Source: JBDRFZ01 sp043818395 (lineage in GTDB: Bacteria; Patescibacteriota; Patescibacteriia; 2-12-FULL-60-25). From it: a stretch of DNA of 9,866 nucleotides. A program made the position numbers and the translations under genes. Location of the stretch: positions 1-9,866 of the forward strand of contig JBDRFZ010000016.1 in the NCBI GenBank assembly GCA_043818395.1, written 5' to 3'. Position 1 is the stretch's first letter. The number at the start of each line of letters is the position of its first letter. The notes beneath the pieces were generated by a model. That model was not told the DNA's origin. It searched no databases and saw nothing but the letters and a program-made list of their open reading frames with translations. This document shows positions 1 through 6,781 of the stretch, one piece after another.

Positions 1-87
1 AGGTCAGCACCGCAATCGACTAAGCCTCGAGCCGACCATCCCTGGCGGCAGAGGTTCCATGCCGATGCCCAAAAAGCCGCCTCTTAA
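1..87 (+). CDS. C-terminal tail of a transposase (partial, 5' end outside window)
   Basis: Frame 1 is open from the window edge to a TAA at 85-87 and encodes 28 residues, including KPRADHPWRQRF. A basic tail with a D-H-P-W-R motif resembles, from memory, the C-terminus of rve-type transposases common in environmental bacteria. The stop falls just before the terminal repeats of the element, where a transposase gene would be expected to end. Frame 2 is also open (2-127, 41 codons) and cannot be excluded as the real frame. The identical fragment is present in inverted orientation at the right end. The position inside an IS end is well supported; the frame and family are tentative. Confidence 0.4.
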   Translation, partial: RSAPQSTKPRADHPWRQRFHADAQKAAS

Positions 88-91
88 AAAG

Positions 92-132
92 GGACATTCT
101 AACTTCCCTAGAAAGAGGACATTCTAACTTCC
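92..132 (+). repeat. Paired 16-bp direct repeats at the IS end
   Basis: GGACATTCTAACTTCC occurs at 92-107 and again at 117-132. The mirror pair lies at 9736-9751 and 9761-9776. Two identical subterminal copies on a 25-bp period suggest transposase-binding sites. Confidence 0.7.
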
Positions 133-156
133 GTTTGACAATCCTGCCGGTTCGAC

Positions 157-185
157 TTGACTAATTGTTAAAAAACACATAATCT
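157..185 (+). promoter_or_regulatory. Candidate promoter of rplS
   Basis: TTGACT at 157-162 (5 of 6 matches to the -35 consensus) is followed, after exactly 17 bp, by TAATCT at 180-185 (3 of 6 at -10). Transcription would start near 192, leaving a leader of about 10 nt before the rplS ATG. This agrees with the absence of a visible Shine-Dalgarno sequence. The promoter lies wholly in the DNA between the IS tip and the gene, so the insertion leaves it intact. Confidence 0.4.
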
Positions 186-202
186 GACGCCACATTAAAA
201 AT

Positions 203-544
203 ATGTCTCAAGCAGTAAAATATAAGGTTTTAGAACCAAAAGATGTTTGTTCCGGCATGCAGATCCGCGTACACCAAAAAATCAAGGAGCTGAACACTAA
301 AGGCGAAGAAAAACAGCGTATCCAGGTTTTTGAGGGCCTGGTAATAAAAGTCCACGGCGGACAAAACCACCGAACCATGACGGTACGTAAAACAACCGAC
401 GGTATTGGCGTTGAGCGTATTTTTCCAATCTTTTCCCCTGTCATCGATAAACTGGAATTTGTCAGGCAATTTAAAACCTGCCGCAAAACTTTACACTTTG
501 TAAGAAAAGGCAAGAGAAGCTTGAAAGATATAAAAAAGGCTTAA
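203..544 (+). CDS. rplS: 50S ribosomal protein L19
   Basis: The product is a 113-residue L19, the usual size for bacterial L19, a large-subunit protein near the interface with the 30S subunit. Recognisable family signatures are IRVHQKIKE (about 21-29), the block RIQVFEGLVI (39-48), and GIGVERIFPIFSPVIDKLE (67-85), followed by a basic C-terminal tail. The ATG at 203 is preceded by AT-rich sequence with no Shine-Dalgarno motif. The gene is first after the IS end; in many bacteria rplS follows trmD, so its usual upstream neighbours may lie beyond the IS, but this cannot be seen. Its stop (542-544) overlaps the stop of the convergent Big-1 gene. Confidence 0.96.
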   Translation: MSQAVKYKVLEPKDVCSGMQIRVHQKIKELNTKGEEKQRIQVFEGLVIKVHGGQNHRTMTVRKTTDGIGVERIFPIFSPVIDKLEFVRQFKTCRKTLHFVRKGKRSLKDIKKA

Positions 545-1428
545 GGAAAAAGCGACGTTAATCCTTTATCCGCATCAATGGTCGGAGCTGTTCCGCGTAT
601 AACATCAAGCGCTAAATCCAAAGAACTTTCAACCGGCTGGCCAAAGGTATAGTTCACGTAAAAAGCTTCGGTTATATCATCTACGTTTTGGTTCCAGTCT
701 GATCCAAATAATCCCTGGGCCACAGATTCTGTTTTAAGCCATCGTAAAACTCCGCCTTTGGTTACAATGTAAGTTTTTGGATCGGTTTGAAATTTAACCA
801 TTTTTGATCCTGGCCTGTAGGTTACATTGCCTCCGATCGGAATAAGCGACATTTGATCTATTGATATTATCTGGACTTTTGAAAAATTCGTATACCAGGA
901 AAAATAAACTTTTTCATTGGAAAAAACAAATCGCTTTCCGTTTAGCGCATAATAATAAACAGCCGTATCATTTAATGTATCTGTATTGCCGTCATCGGGT
1001 ATTTTGATCAAATCACCGGGATTAAGTGCAATGGATAGGCCGCCGGAAAAATCCAGGGTTACGGTTTTATCGAGTTCCACATCATCCACCGCGGCTTTAA
1101 ATACAGGGCTACCGGCTTTTAAAGAAAAAATACGAAAGTATGCTTTCCCAAGTATATCAGTAACATCTTTTTCAACTCTTATCTCGTCCAAATTGCCGCG
1201 AGAAGACGATAAAACAACCTTTTTCCCCGGAATGGCCATTGTGTTGATGTCCCTGACCGTGACCGTGATCAAAGTATTGTCTATGCCATCCGCTTTAAGT
1301 TCCGTCTTTTCTGCGGAAACGCGCGATCCGCCCGTATCAATCGAAGCGGCCGCTAAAATCGATGGCTGGCAGAAAATAAAACTACCAATCAAAACCGGTA
1401 AAATCTTTAAATAAAGTTTCTTGATCAC
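541..1428 (-). CDS. Secreted Big-1 domain surface protein with a C-terminal CPR-type domain
   Basis: The protein has 295 residues. Residues 1-28 form a signal peptide: KK, a hydrophobic core LPVLIGSFIF, then AAA before the likely cleavage site. Residues 32-126 resemble a Big-1 (invasin/intimin-type Ig-like) domain, with VSAEKTELKADGIDNTLITV, GKKVVLSSSRG and TDILGKAYF strands. Residues 138-265 match a domain I know from many Patescibacteria secreted proteins: VYYYALNGKRFVFSNEKVYF, then SWYTNFSKV, NVTYRPGSKMVKFQTDPKTY and GGVLRWLKTE. The protein is probably outside the membrane and may act in adhesion or as part of the surface layer; the function is inferred. The start is GTG at 1428, because an in-frame TAA lies eight codons upstream and no better start is visible. 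There is no clear Shine-Dalgarno motif. It lies 58 bp downstream of uvrA on the same strand. Confidence 0.85.
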   Translation of the reverse strand: MIKKLYLKILPVLIGSFIFCQPSILAAASIDTGGSRVSAEKTELKADGIDNTLITVTVRDINTMAIPGKKVVLSSSRGNLDEIRVEKDVTDILGKAYFRIFSLKAGSPVFKAAVDDVELDKTVTLDFSGGLSIALNPGDLIKIPDDGNTDTLNDTAVYYYALNGKRFVFSNEKVYFSWYTNFSKVQIISIDQMSLIPIGGNVTYRPGSKMVKFQTDPKTYIVTKGGVLRWLKTESVAQGLFGSDWNQNVDDITEAFYVNYTFGQPVESSLDLALDVIRGTAPTIDADKGLTSLFP

Positions 1429-1452
1429 AATTTTATGATAACGAGTTTACCA

Positions 1453-1480
1453 CGTTTATCTCTTAAAAGAGAAGTAAACG
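1453..1480. other. Imperfect inverted repeat between uvrA and the Big-1 gene
   Basis: CGTTTA (1453-1458) pairs with TAAACG (1475-1480). Inside it, TCTCTT pairs with AAGAGA around a very small loop, with a 2-nt bulge. The hairpin lies 7 nt after the uvrA stop on the transcribed strand. It has no T-tract on either side, so it is not a canonical intrinsic terminator. It could be a weak terminator, a processing site or an operator for the Big-1 gene. Confidence 0.4.
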
Positions 1481-1486
1481 CGATTT

Positions 1487-4372
1487 CTATAAGGCTACCT
1501 TGAGGTATTTTGCCGTCAAGCTTTTTTTATTTTTAGCGACTTCTTCCGGCGTTCCTTCGGCTACGATTTCACCGCCATAAATACCACCGTGCGGACCCAT
1601 ATCTACAACCCAATCAGCGCATTTGATGACGTCCATATTGTGTTCGATAACAATAACGGTATTCCCTTTATCCACCAAAGCCTGCAACACGACGAGCAGA
1701 CGCTGAATGTCGTCAAAATGCAAACCTGTAGTAGGCTCATCCAAAATATAAAGAGTCTTACCCGTAGCGCGCCTCGAAAGCTCGGTTGAGAGTTTAACGC
1801 GTTGCGCTTCTCCTCCGGACAATGTTGTGGCCGGTTGTCCGAGCCTGACGTAACCCAAACCCACTTCATGCAAAACTGATAATTTTTCGTATATAAGCGG
1901 CTGGTCAACAAAAAAGCGTCTTGCTTCCTCAACAGTCATATCCAAAACATCAGCGATCGTTTTGCCGCGCCAATGTATTTCCAGCGCCTCGCGGTTATAA
2001 CGTTTACCGTTGCACTCGGTGCATTCCACGTATACATCCGGTAAAAATTGCATCTCAATTTGTACATAACCCTCTCCGGAACATGCTTCACAGCGGCCCC
2101 CGCCTTTTACATTGAATGAAAACTTACCAGCATCATAACCGCGCATTTTGGCCTCTGGAATCTCGGTGAACAGGTCACGGATGGCAGTAAAAACACCGGT
2201 GTAAGTCGCCGGATTAGAACGCGGCGTGCGTCCGATCGGTGATTGATCGACGGTTACGACTTTGTCTAAAAACTCCAAGCCATCAAGACGCTTATGCTTG
2301 CCGGGTAAATCCTTTGAACCATAAAAGTGCGCAGATAAAGCACGACCTAAAATATCCAGGATTAGCGTTGATTTGCCCGAACCTGATACACCGGTAACAC
2401 ACACGAATTTTCCAAGCGGAAGCTTTAAATCAACATTTTTTAGATTAAATTCATCGGCTCCGCGTATGGTCAAAGATTTTCCGTTGCCCTTGCGTCTGGT
2501 TTTTGGAATTTCTATTTTCTTTTTCCCGAGCAGATATGCACCCGTAAGTGATTCTTTATTGCGTTTGATCTCTGTCAATGTTCCGGCGGCCACAACCTCT
2601 CCCCCGTACTCGCCTGCCCCTGGTCCGATATCAACCACGAAATCAGCGGCCTCCATTACAGATTTATCGTGTTCAACGGCAATGACTGTATTGCCGATAT
2701 CTCTCAAGACTTTCATGGTTGAAATCAATTTGTCGTTATCGCATTGATGCAACCCGATGGATGGTTCATCCAAAATATAAATTACGCCTGAAAGCTCCGA
2801 ACCGAGTTGTGCCGCAAGTCTTACGCGCTGTGATTCACCGCCGGAAAGGGATAAAAAGCTCCTGTCCAGCGTCAAATAACCGAGTCCGACGTCCAATAAA
2901 TTAACCAGCCGCCGCTTAACTTCATAAGTGATCTGATCTACAACCAAGCGCTCGCGCTCCGTAAAACCCATAATATCCGGCTTGGCATCGCTTTTTAATC
3001 TTATAATTTTTGATGGTTTAACTTTATTCCGACCCTTGCCGAATCCGTCGAAAAATTCGAAGCATTTATCAAGCGGCATTTCGACTAAATCCGCAATGTT
3101 CTTATCGGCCACGGTGACTAAAAGCGCTTCCTTTCGCAAACGTCGGCCATTGCATTCCGGACAAGTTAAAACACGCATATAAGTCTCAATTTCCTTTTGT
3201 ACGTATTCGGAATCGGTTTGCCGATATTTGTCCTCCAGCATTGCTAAAATTCCATTAAAAATCTGGCTCTTGCCATCAACTTCGTATATTTCCTGACCCG
3301 TACCGTTGAATAAAACCTCTAAAGCTTTTTCAGATATTTTTCCTACTTCTTCATGCAAAGATATGTCATGTTTTCTTCCGACCGCTTCTAACAACTTAAG
3401 ATACGACGTCTGATTACCGGCGATTCGCGTCCACGGTTTTATGGCACCCTGAGCTATGGTCAAACGCTTATTAGGGATAACCAAGTCCGGTTCAAGTACT
3501 AATTTAGTTCCGAGACCGGTACATGCCGGACAGGCGCCATGAGGGGAATTGAAAGAAAAAAGACGAGGCTCCAGAGTAGGAAGAGAAATATTACATTTAG
3601 CGCAAAAAAGAGACTGCGAAAACAAAATCTCATCTTCCGTATCTTGGTTATAAGAAACAACCAATCCGTTACCCAGATCCAATGCCTGTTTCAATATTTC
3701 TAGCAGCGAATCTATAACCATGCTGGTTTTTTGTTCCAATCTGTTGATCACGACTTCAATCGTATGTGTTTTCGTCTTATCCATTCTGGATCTTAAGAGT
3801 TCTTCTATATCGGCGATTATGCCGTCGTACCTGACTTCGCGATAGCCGGCATTCTGGGCGGCTTGTAAGACGGTTTTAAATTCACCCTTCTGTTCGCGCA
3901 CCATGGGAGCTAAAAGAATAAGATTAGCCTGCTTAGTGGCAACCAGGATTTTTTCGGCGATCTCTCGCTGACTCTGTTCGCTTACCGCCCCGCCGCAAGA
4001 CGGACAATGCGCTCGCCCGGCACGGGAGTATAAAAGACGAAGCGAATCGTATATCTCCGTTACAGTCCCAACCGTGGATCTCGGGTTATGAGAAGACGAT
4101 TTTTGGTCTATGGCGATAGTCGGCGAAAGACCGGTAATCTCGTCTACATCAGGTCTGTCTTGAAGTTCTAAAAACTGGCGTGCATATGAAGAAAGACTCT
4201 CCATATAACGACGCTGGCCCTCGGCATGAATGGTATCAAAAGCCAGCGATGATTTACCGGAACCGGACAAACCGGTCATAACTATGAGCTTGCCCTTGGG
4301 TAAATCCAGGGAAATATTTTTTAAATTATGGACGCGAACGCCACGGATGGAAATGGAATTTTGTACTGGCAT
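1487..4372 (-). CDS. uvrA: UvrABC excinuclease subunit A
   Basis: The 961 residues are close to the usual 940-960 for UvrA, the DNA-damage sensor ATPase of nucleotide excision repair, which acts as a dimer with UvrB. All hallmarks are present. Walker A 1 is GLSGSGKS (34-41). The UvrB/DNA-binding insertion follows. CxxC pairs occur at 123/126, 257/260 with 281/284, and 404/407. Signature 1 is LSGGESQRV (509-517) with Walker B ILDEPS (533-538). The second ATPase has GVSGSGKS (661-668), a zinc module at C761/C764 and C784/C787, signature LSGGEAQRV (851-859) and Walker B ILDEPT (876-881). It begins at ATG 4372 with only a weak GAG as ribosome site and ends with TAG. It is intact, without uvrB or uvrC nearby. 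No LexA-like box is visible upstream. Confidence 0.98.
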   Translation of the reverse strand: MPVQNSISIRGVRVHNLKNISLDLPKGKLIVMTGLSGSGKSSLAFDTIHAEGQRRYMESLSSYARQFLELQDRPDVDEITGLSPTIAIDQKSSSHNPRSTVGTVTEIYDSLRLLYSRAGRAHCPSCGGAVSEQSQREIAEKILVATKQANLILLAPMVREQKGEFKTVLQAAQNAGYREVRYDGIIADIEELLRSRMDKTKTHTIEVVINRLEQKTSMVIDSLLEILKQALDLGNGLVVSYNQDTEDEILFSQSLFCAKCNISLPTLEPRLFSFNSPHGACPACTGLGTKLVLEPDLVIPNKRLTIAQGAIKPWTRIAGNQTSYLKLLEAVGRKHDISLHEEVGKISEKALEVLFNGTGQEIYEVDGKSQIFNGILAMLEDKYRQTDSEYVQKEIETYMRVLTCPECNGRRLRKEALLVTVADKNIADLVEMPLDKCFEFFDGFGKGRNKVKPSKIIRLKSDAKPDIMGFTERERLVVDQITYEVKRRLVNLLDVGLGYLTLDRSFLSLSGGESQRVRLAAQLGSELSGVIYILDEPSIGLHQCDNDKLISTMKVLRDIGNTVIAVEHDKSVMEAADFVVDIGPGAGEYGGEVVAAGTLTEIKRNKESLTGAYLLGKKKIEIPKTRRKGNGKSLTIRGADEFNLKNVDLKLPLGKFVCVTGVSGSGKSTLILDILGRALSAHFYGSKDLPGKHKRLDGLEFLDKVVTVDQSPIGRTPRSNPATYTGVFTAIRDLFTEIPEAKMRGYDAGKFSFNVKGGGRCEACSGEGYVQIEMQFLPDVYVECTECNGKRYNREALEIHWRGKTIADVLDMTVEEARRFFVDQPLIYEKLSVLHEVGLGYVRLGQPATTLSGGEAQRVKLSTELSRRATGKTLYILDEPTTGLHFDDIQRLLVVLQALVDKGNTVIVIEHNMDVIKCADWVVDMGPHGGIYGGEIVAEGTPEEVAKNKKSLTAKYLKVAL

Positions 4373-4412
4373 GTCTCGGATTTCAATGAGTAAGACGCAT
4401 TGCCGCCGAGAC
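4373..4412. repeat. Short inverted repeat upstream of uvrA
   Basis: GTCTCGG at 4373-4379, directly next to the uvrA start codon, is complementary to CCGAGAC at 4406-4412, with 26 bp between. The outer arm overlaps the candidate -10 box. If transcription began further upstream, the arms could fold over the ribosome site; with a start near 4402 they could only act as a DNA site. The arms are only 7 bp, so chance is possible. Confidence 0.3.
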
Positions 4413-4437
4413 TATCATGAATTTTGAGCAGTGGCAA
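4409..4437 (-). promoter_or_regulatory. Candidate promoter of uvrA
   Basis: Read on the minus strand, TTGCCA (4437-4432; 5 of 6 to the -35 consensus) is separated by 17 bp from TAGTCT (4414-4409). TAGTCT is preceded by TGA, forming an extended -10 (TGn). Transcription would begin near 4402, about 30 nt before the ATG. The -35 box lies just beside the GGAAGTCA repeat cluster. Confidence 0.35.
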
Positions 4438-4443
4438 GAGGCC

Positions 4444-4493
4444 GGAAGTCATTGTCAAACGGAAGTCATCTGGAAGTCATCGAACGGAAGTCA
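4444..4493. repeat. GGAAGTCA repeat cluster related to the flanking IS end
   Basis: GGAAGTCA(T) occurs four times, at 4444, 4461, 4472 and 4486. The segment 4453-4466, TGTCAAACGGAAGT, is identical over 14 bp to the tip of the terminal IS (9728-9741). After that the sequences differ: the IS continues TAGAATGTCC, while this cluster continues CATCTGGAAGTCAT. It looks like the end of a related element, or a remnant or miniature derivative. The fourth copy supplies the TGA stop (4493-4491) of the neighbouring cysteine-rich gene. No transposase gene is present here. Confidence 0.6.
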
Positions 4494-6770
4494 GTCTCGA
4501 AACATCGGCGCTATTGTCGTCACACAAGTCGCCGGATCATCCTCCGGTTGGCACCAGCCGCTCTTGCACTTAGACATGTAGAAGTCCCCGGGATCGGACG
4601 GGGCATTCTTATCATCAAGAAGAGTGGAGCAGGTAATCGGCTCTGTGCCGAGAAAGGCTCTGTCTAATTCGGTCGTTTCCCAATAGACGCCCGTAGTAGG
4701 ATTAAAATTACCCTCCCTCCACTTGGACGCCTGAAGTGCCCCGGGTACCATCCTATAACCACAATAAACCGCTGTTTTCATATCATCCTCAACGGTAGTA
4801 AAGACCGCTCCTGCAACGGAACCGGCAACCGTGGCTCCAAGTTCACCCGCATATGAACCACCTGCCGCCTCTGCTGCAGTTGCCATCCACGCAGAACCAT
4901 TGGCATAACCGGAAAACTTTTCAATTCCCGGTGTGCACTCGTTTTTTTTCATTACCAGGACGTCATATCCCACATCTACAGTGGACTTCGTGTCTTTATA
5001 TGCTATCCCTACGAGTACCCCGATCAGTTTGTTTCCTGTCCCATTTTCCTCGCAGGCATCAATCATGTCTTGTAATTTTCCCTGTTCAGGCGGCACTACG
5101 AACGTTACCACATTTCCCGCTTCAAACCGCTGTGCCTCGATGGTTTTCGGTATCTGGCTTTTTACAAAATCTGAATCGAATTTTCTATTTGGCGTTGACT
5201 GAATCCAGCCGCATACGCCAAGCAGATAAAGCTTGAATGGCACCACGCCGTTTGTATAATTCACGTTTATAACCATGGCCGCTTTAATACAGGTAAATGG
5301 CCTGGTACTTCCCTCACATTCTTTCAATCCGCTCTTTCCCCGGCAGGCTGCACATGCCTGGCCGCTTCCGCATTCCATGCCGAAGCAGGTTTTTCCGGCA
5401 TAACCTTTGGCATAATATTCCTGTCCGCATTTAGTTTCGCCCGCGTCTAAAACAAATTTACCTTCGCCTTCAGCCTGTTCATACGGGATGCTTCCAACCG
5501 GATCACCGGGATCAGCGAACTTCGGCTCCCCGCCGTGCTTAGCTTTGTAATCCTGGCAAAACTGATCTTCCGAAAAAAGCATCCTGTTAACAAGCCATAC
5601 CTCCAGGCTGGTGAGTCTGGTGGCGGCAGGGTTGATGGTATTCAAAATCATAACTGCACCGGTAGCCAAAAGCAATCCGACCATGGCGTTAATCATGGTG
5701 TTTTTAGCTTTGGTGATATCCCCGGCCGAAGAACCGACGATATATTTAAAACCGCCCCAGATAAAAGCCACAGCTGCGGTTAAAGCTACGATGCTCATGG
5801 CAAAACGGAACATGAGTTCCAGGTATTGCCTCAAACCTTTGATTGATGTCACGCCGAGAATCGGCGACGACAGCGTCAGATCAGGTTCCGGAGCCCGGCA
5901 TTTAACTTTTCCGAACATACACTCCCCGCTTTCCACAATGGCATCCGACGACCCGCCGTATTCCTCCGAAACACATTCTTCACGCGTAAAACACAGAGCA
6001 TTTACAAACTGTTGCTGGGTGGTACTACTCAAACTTGCCGCCGCATAAAGATTTTTATATTTTCCTATGCCCTGACCATCTACTTTGCCGCCCATCTCCA
6101 GGCATTTTTTTTCGCAATCATTGTAATCCGTCACGCCCTGATTCGGGGATATGGTTCCACCTACCTCGCAAAAACATTCGCCATAATAAATCGGTTGCTG
6201 CCCGGGGCACTGCTCTTTATCGATCTGCCCCTTGCCGGTCTCATCGCCTTTAACGTGTATGCTTCTACAGCAACCGTGCGGGCCCCGCGGACAGACACTA
6301 AGTTTTGCCGCATTTACGAGAGCCGCTCCCTTTTCATTTCCTTTGCAAAATTGCTCTATCCCATCAAGTTCAGGGATATTTACTCCGCTATAAAGAATTT
6401 GTTCGAGAGTAGCACCTGTCGTTTTAGTACCTATGCTCGCCAAAGCTAATTGATAACATGCGCCGCAATAATCTGCGGGATTTATGGTATAAAATTTGTC
6501 CCTGCACCCCTGCAGACATCTGACACCGCATAGATTATTAAAATCCCGATCTGTAATTTTATTATTGCATTCTGCCAAATATGCTAAGTCCTGATCTTTT
6601 TGCTCTGATTCAGTAATCGTGCCGATAACAGAACCGACCGTCCCCGGACTATACCCCTCAAACGGACAGGCAGCTAAAACCGGAATCGCCTGAAAAAAAA
6701 TAAGCACCGATAAAACTCCTGAAAAAAGAAATTTTTTTAATATTTTTTCGCGCTTTCCCCCCATTTTCAT
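4491..6770 (-). CDS. Secreted cysteine-rich protein with an embedded T4SS-pilin-like membrane hairpin
   Basis: The protein has 759 residues. Residues 1-34 are a long signal peptide ending VLAA, followed by C35, so LAAC could also be a lipobox. Residues 35-300 hold 20 cysteines, often paired (CGVRC, YCGAC, GCC, ECFC). Residues 316-382 form two membrane helices around a lysine-bearing loop (WGGFKYIVGSSAGDITKAKN). This matches the VirB2-like T4SS_pilin pattern widespread in Patescibacteria. Residues 383-759 hold 16 more cysteines and an Ala/Gly-rich stretch at 632-660. The positive-inside rule puts both cysteine-rich parts outside. The start is ATG 6770, preceded by GGTGAT at canonical spacing, and the gene lies 11 bp after the dsbA-like gene. 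Its stop lies inside the GGAAGTCA repeat, so the tail may be truncated. Its role is unknown; a pilus, conjugation or surface apparatus component is inferred. I do not recognise the flanking domains. Confidence 0.8.
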   Translation of the reverse strand: MKMGGKREKILKKFLFSGVLSVLIFFQAIPVLAACPFEGYSPGTVGSVIGTITESEQKDQDLAYLAECNNKITDRDFNNLCGVRCLQGCRDKFYTINPADYCGACYQLALASIGTKTTGATLEQILYSGVNIPELDGIEQFCKGNEKGAALVNAAKLSVCPRGPHGCCRSIHVKGDETGKGQIDKEQCPGQQPIYYGECFCEVGGTISPNQGVTDYNDCEKKCLEMGGKVDGQGIGKYKNLYAAASLSSTTQQQFVNALCFTREECVSEEYGGSSDAIVESGECMFGKVKCRAPEPDLTLSSPILGVTSIKGLRQYLELMFRFAMSIVALTAAVAFIWGGFKYIVGSSAGDITKAKNTMINAMVGLLLATGAVMILNTINPAATRLTSLEVWLVNRMLFSEDQFCQDYKAKHGGEPKFADPGDPVGSIPYEQAEGEGKFVLDAGETKCGQEYYAKGYAGKTCFGMECGSGQACAACRGKSGLKECEGSTRPFTCIKAAMVINVNYTNGVVPFKLYLLGVCGWIQSTPNRKFDSDFVKSQIPKTIEAQRFEAGNVVTFVVPPEQGKLQDMIDACEENGTGNKLIGVLVGIAYKDTKSTVDVGYDVLVMKKNECTPGIEKFSGYANGSAWMATAAEAAGGSYAGELGATVAGSVAGAVFTTVEDDMKTAVYCGYRMVPGALQASKWREGNFNPTTGVYWETTELDRAFLGTEPITCSTLLDDKNAPSDPGDFYMSKCKSGWCQPEDDPATCVTTIAPMFRD

Positions 6771-6779
6771 AAAATCACC
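6771..6779 (-). promoter_or_regulatory. Ribosome binding site of the cysteine-rich pilin-like gene
   Basis: GGTGAT, 3 nt before the ATG at 6770, matches the 3' half of the anti-Shine-Dalgarno complement (GGAGGTGAT) at the right register. It supports the first ATG over the second Met, two codons further in. It is the clearest ribosome site in the window. Confidence 0.6.
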
Positions 6780-6781
6780 GT

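Larger units (their letters stand above)
1..140 (+). mobile_element. Insertion sequence end, left copy (partial)
   Basis: Bases 2-140 are an exact reverse complement of bases 9728-9866, giving a 139-bp perfect inverted repeat at the window ends. The element appears to end at 140, because the two copies diverge immediately afterwards. The terminus read outward from 140 on the minus strand starts TGTCAAACGG, so the element has a TG...CA style tip. Near the tip lie two direct copies of GGACATTCTAACTTCC (92-107 and 117-132, 25 bp apart), which look like transposase-binding repeats. Subterminal repeats and a TG/CA tip occur in IS families with rve-type DDE transposases such as IS21 and IS481; the family here is not determined. 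The rest of the element lies outside the window. Confidence 0.7.

Noticed and set aside
135..140. Perfect -35 hexamer TTGACA at the inner tip of the left IS, suggesting an IS-driven hybrid promoter for rplS
   Set aside because: The hexamers at 16-18 bp spacing (TTGACT, TGACTA, GACTAA) are poor -10 boxes, and a better-spaced native promoter lies at 157-185.
1453..1480. Rho-independent terminator after uvrA
   Set aside because: The stem is bulged, the loop is very small and there is no T-tract after it in either direction, so it is listed only as an inverted repeat.
4373..4440. SOS (LexA) box upstream of uvrA
   Set aside because: Neither a CTGT-N8-ACAG nor a GAAC-N4-GTTC motif is present; the 7-bp inverted repeat there is of a different type.
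4444..4493. CRISPR array
   Set aside because: The units are only 8-9 bp with spacings of 17, 11 and 14 bp, there are no spacer-sized inserts and no cas genes, and the sequence matches an IS tip.
4491..4493. TGA as a sense codon (code 25), with the cysteine-rich gene continuing
   Set aside because: No in-frame TGA interrupts any conserved gene here, and this single terminal TGA lies at the end of an otherwise complete frame, so the standard code is kept.
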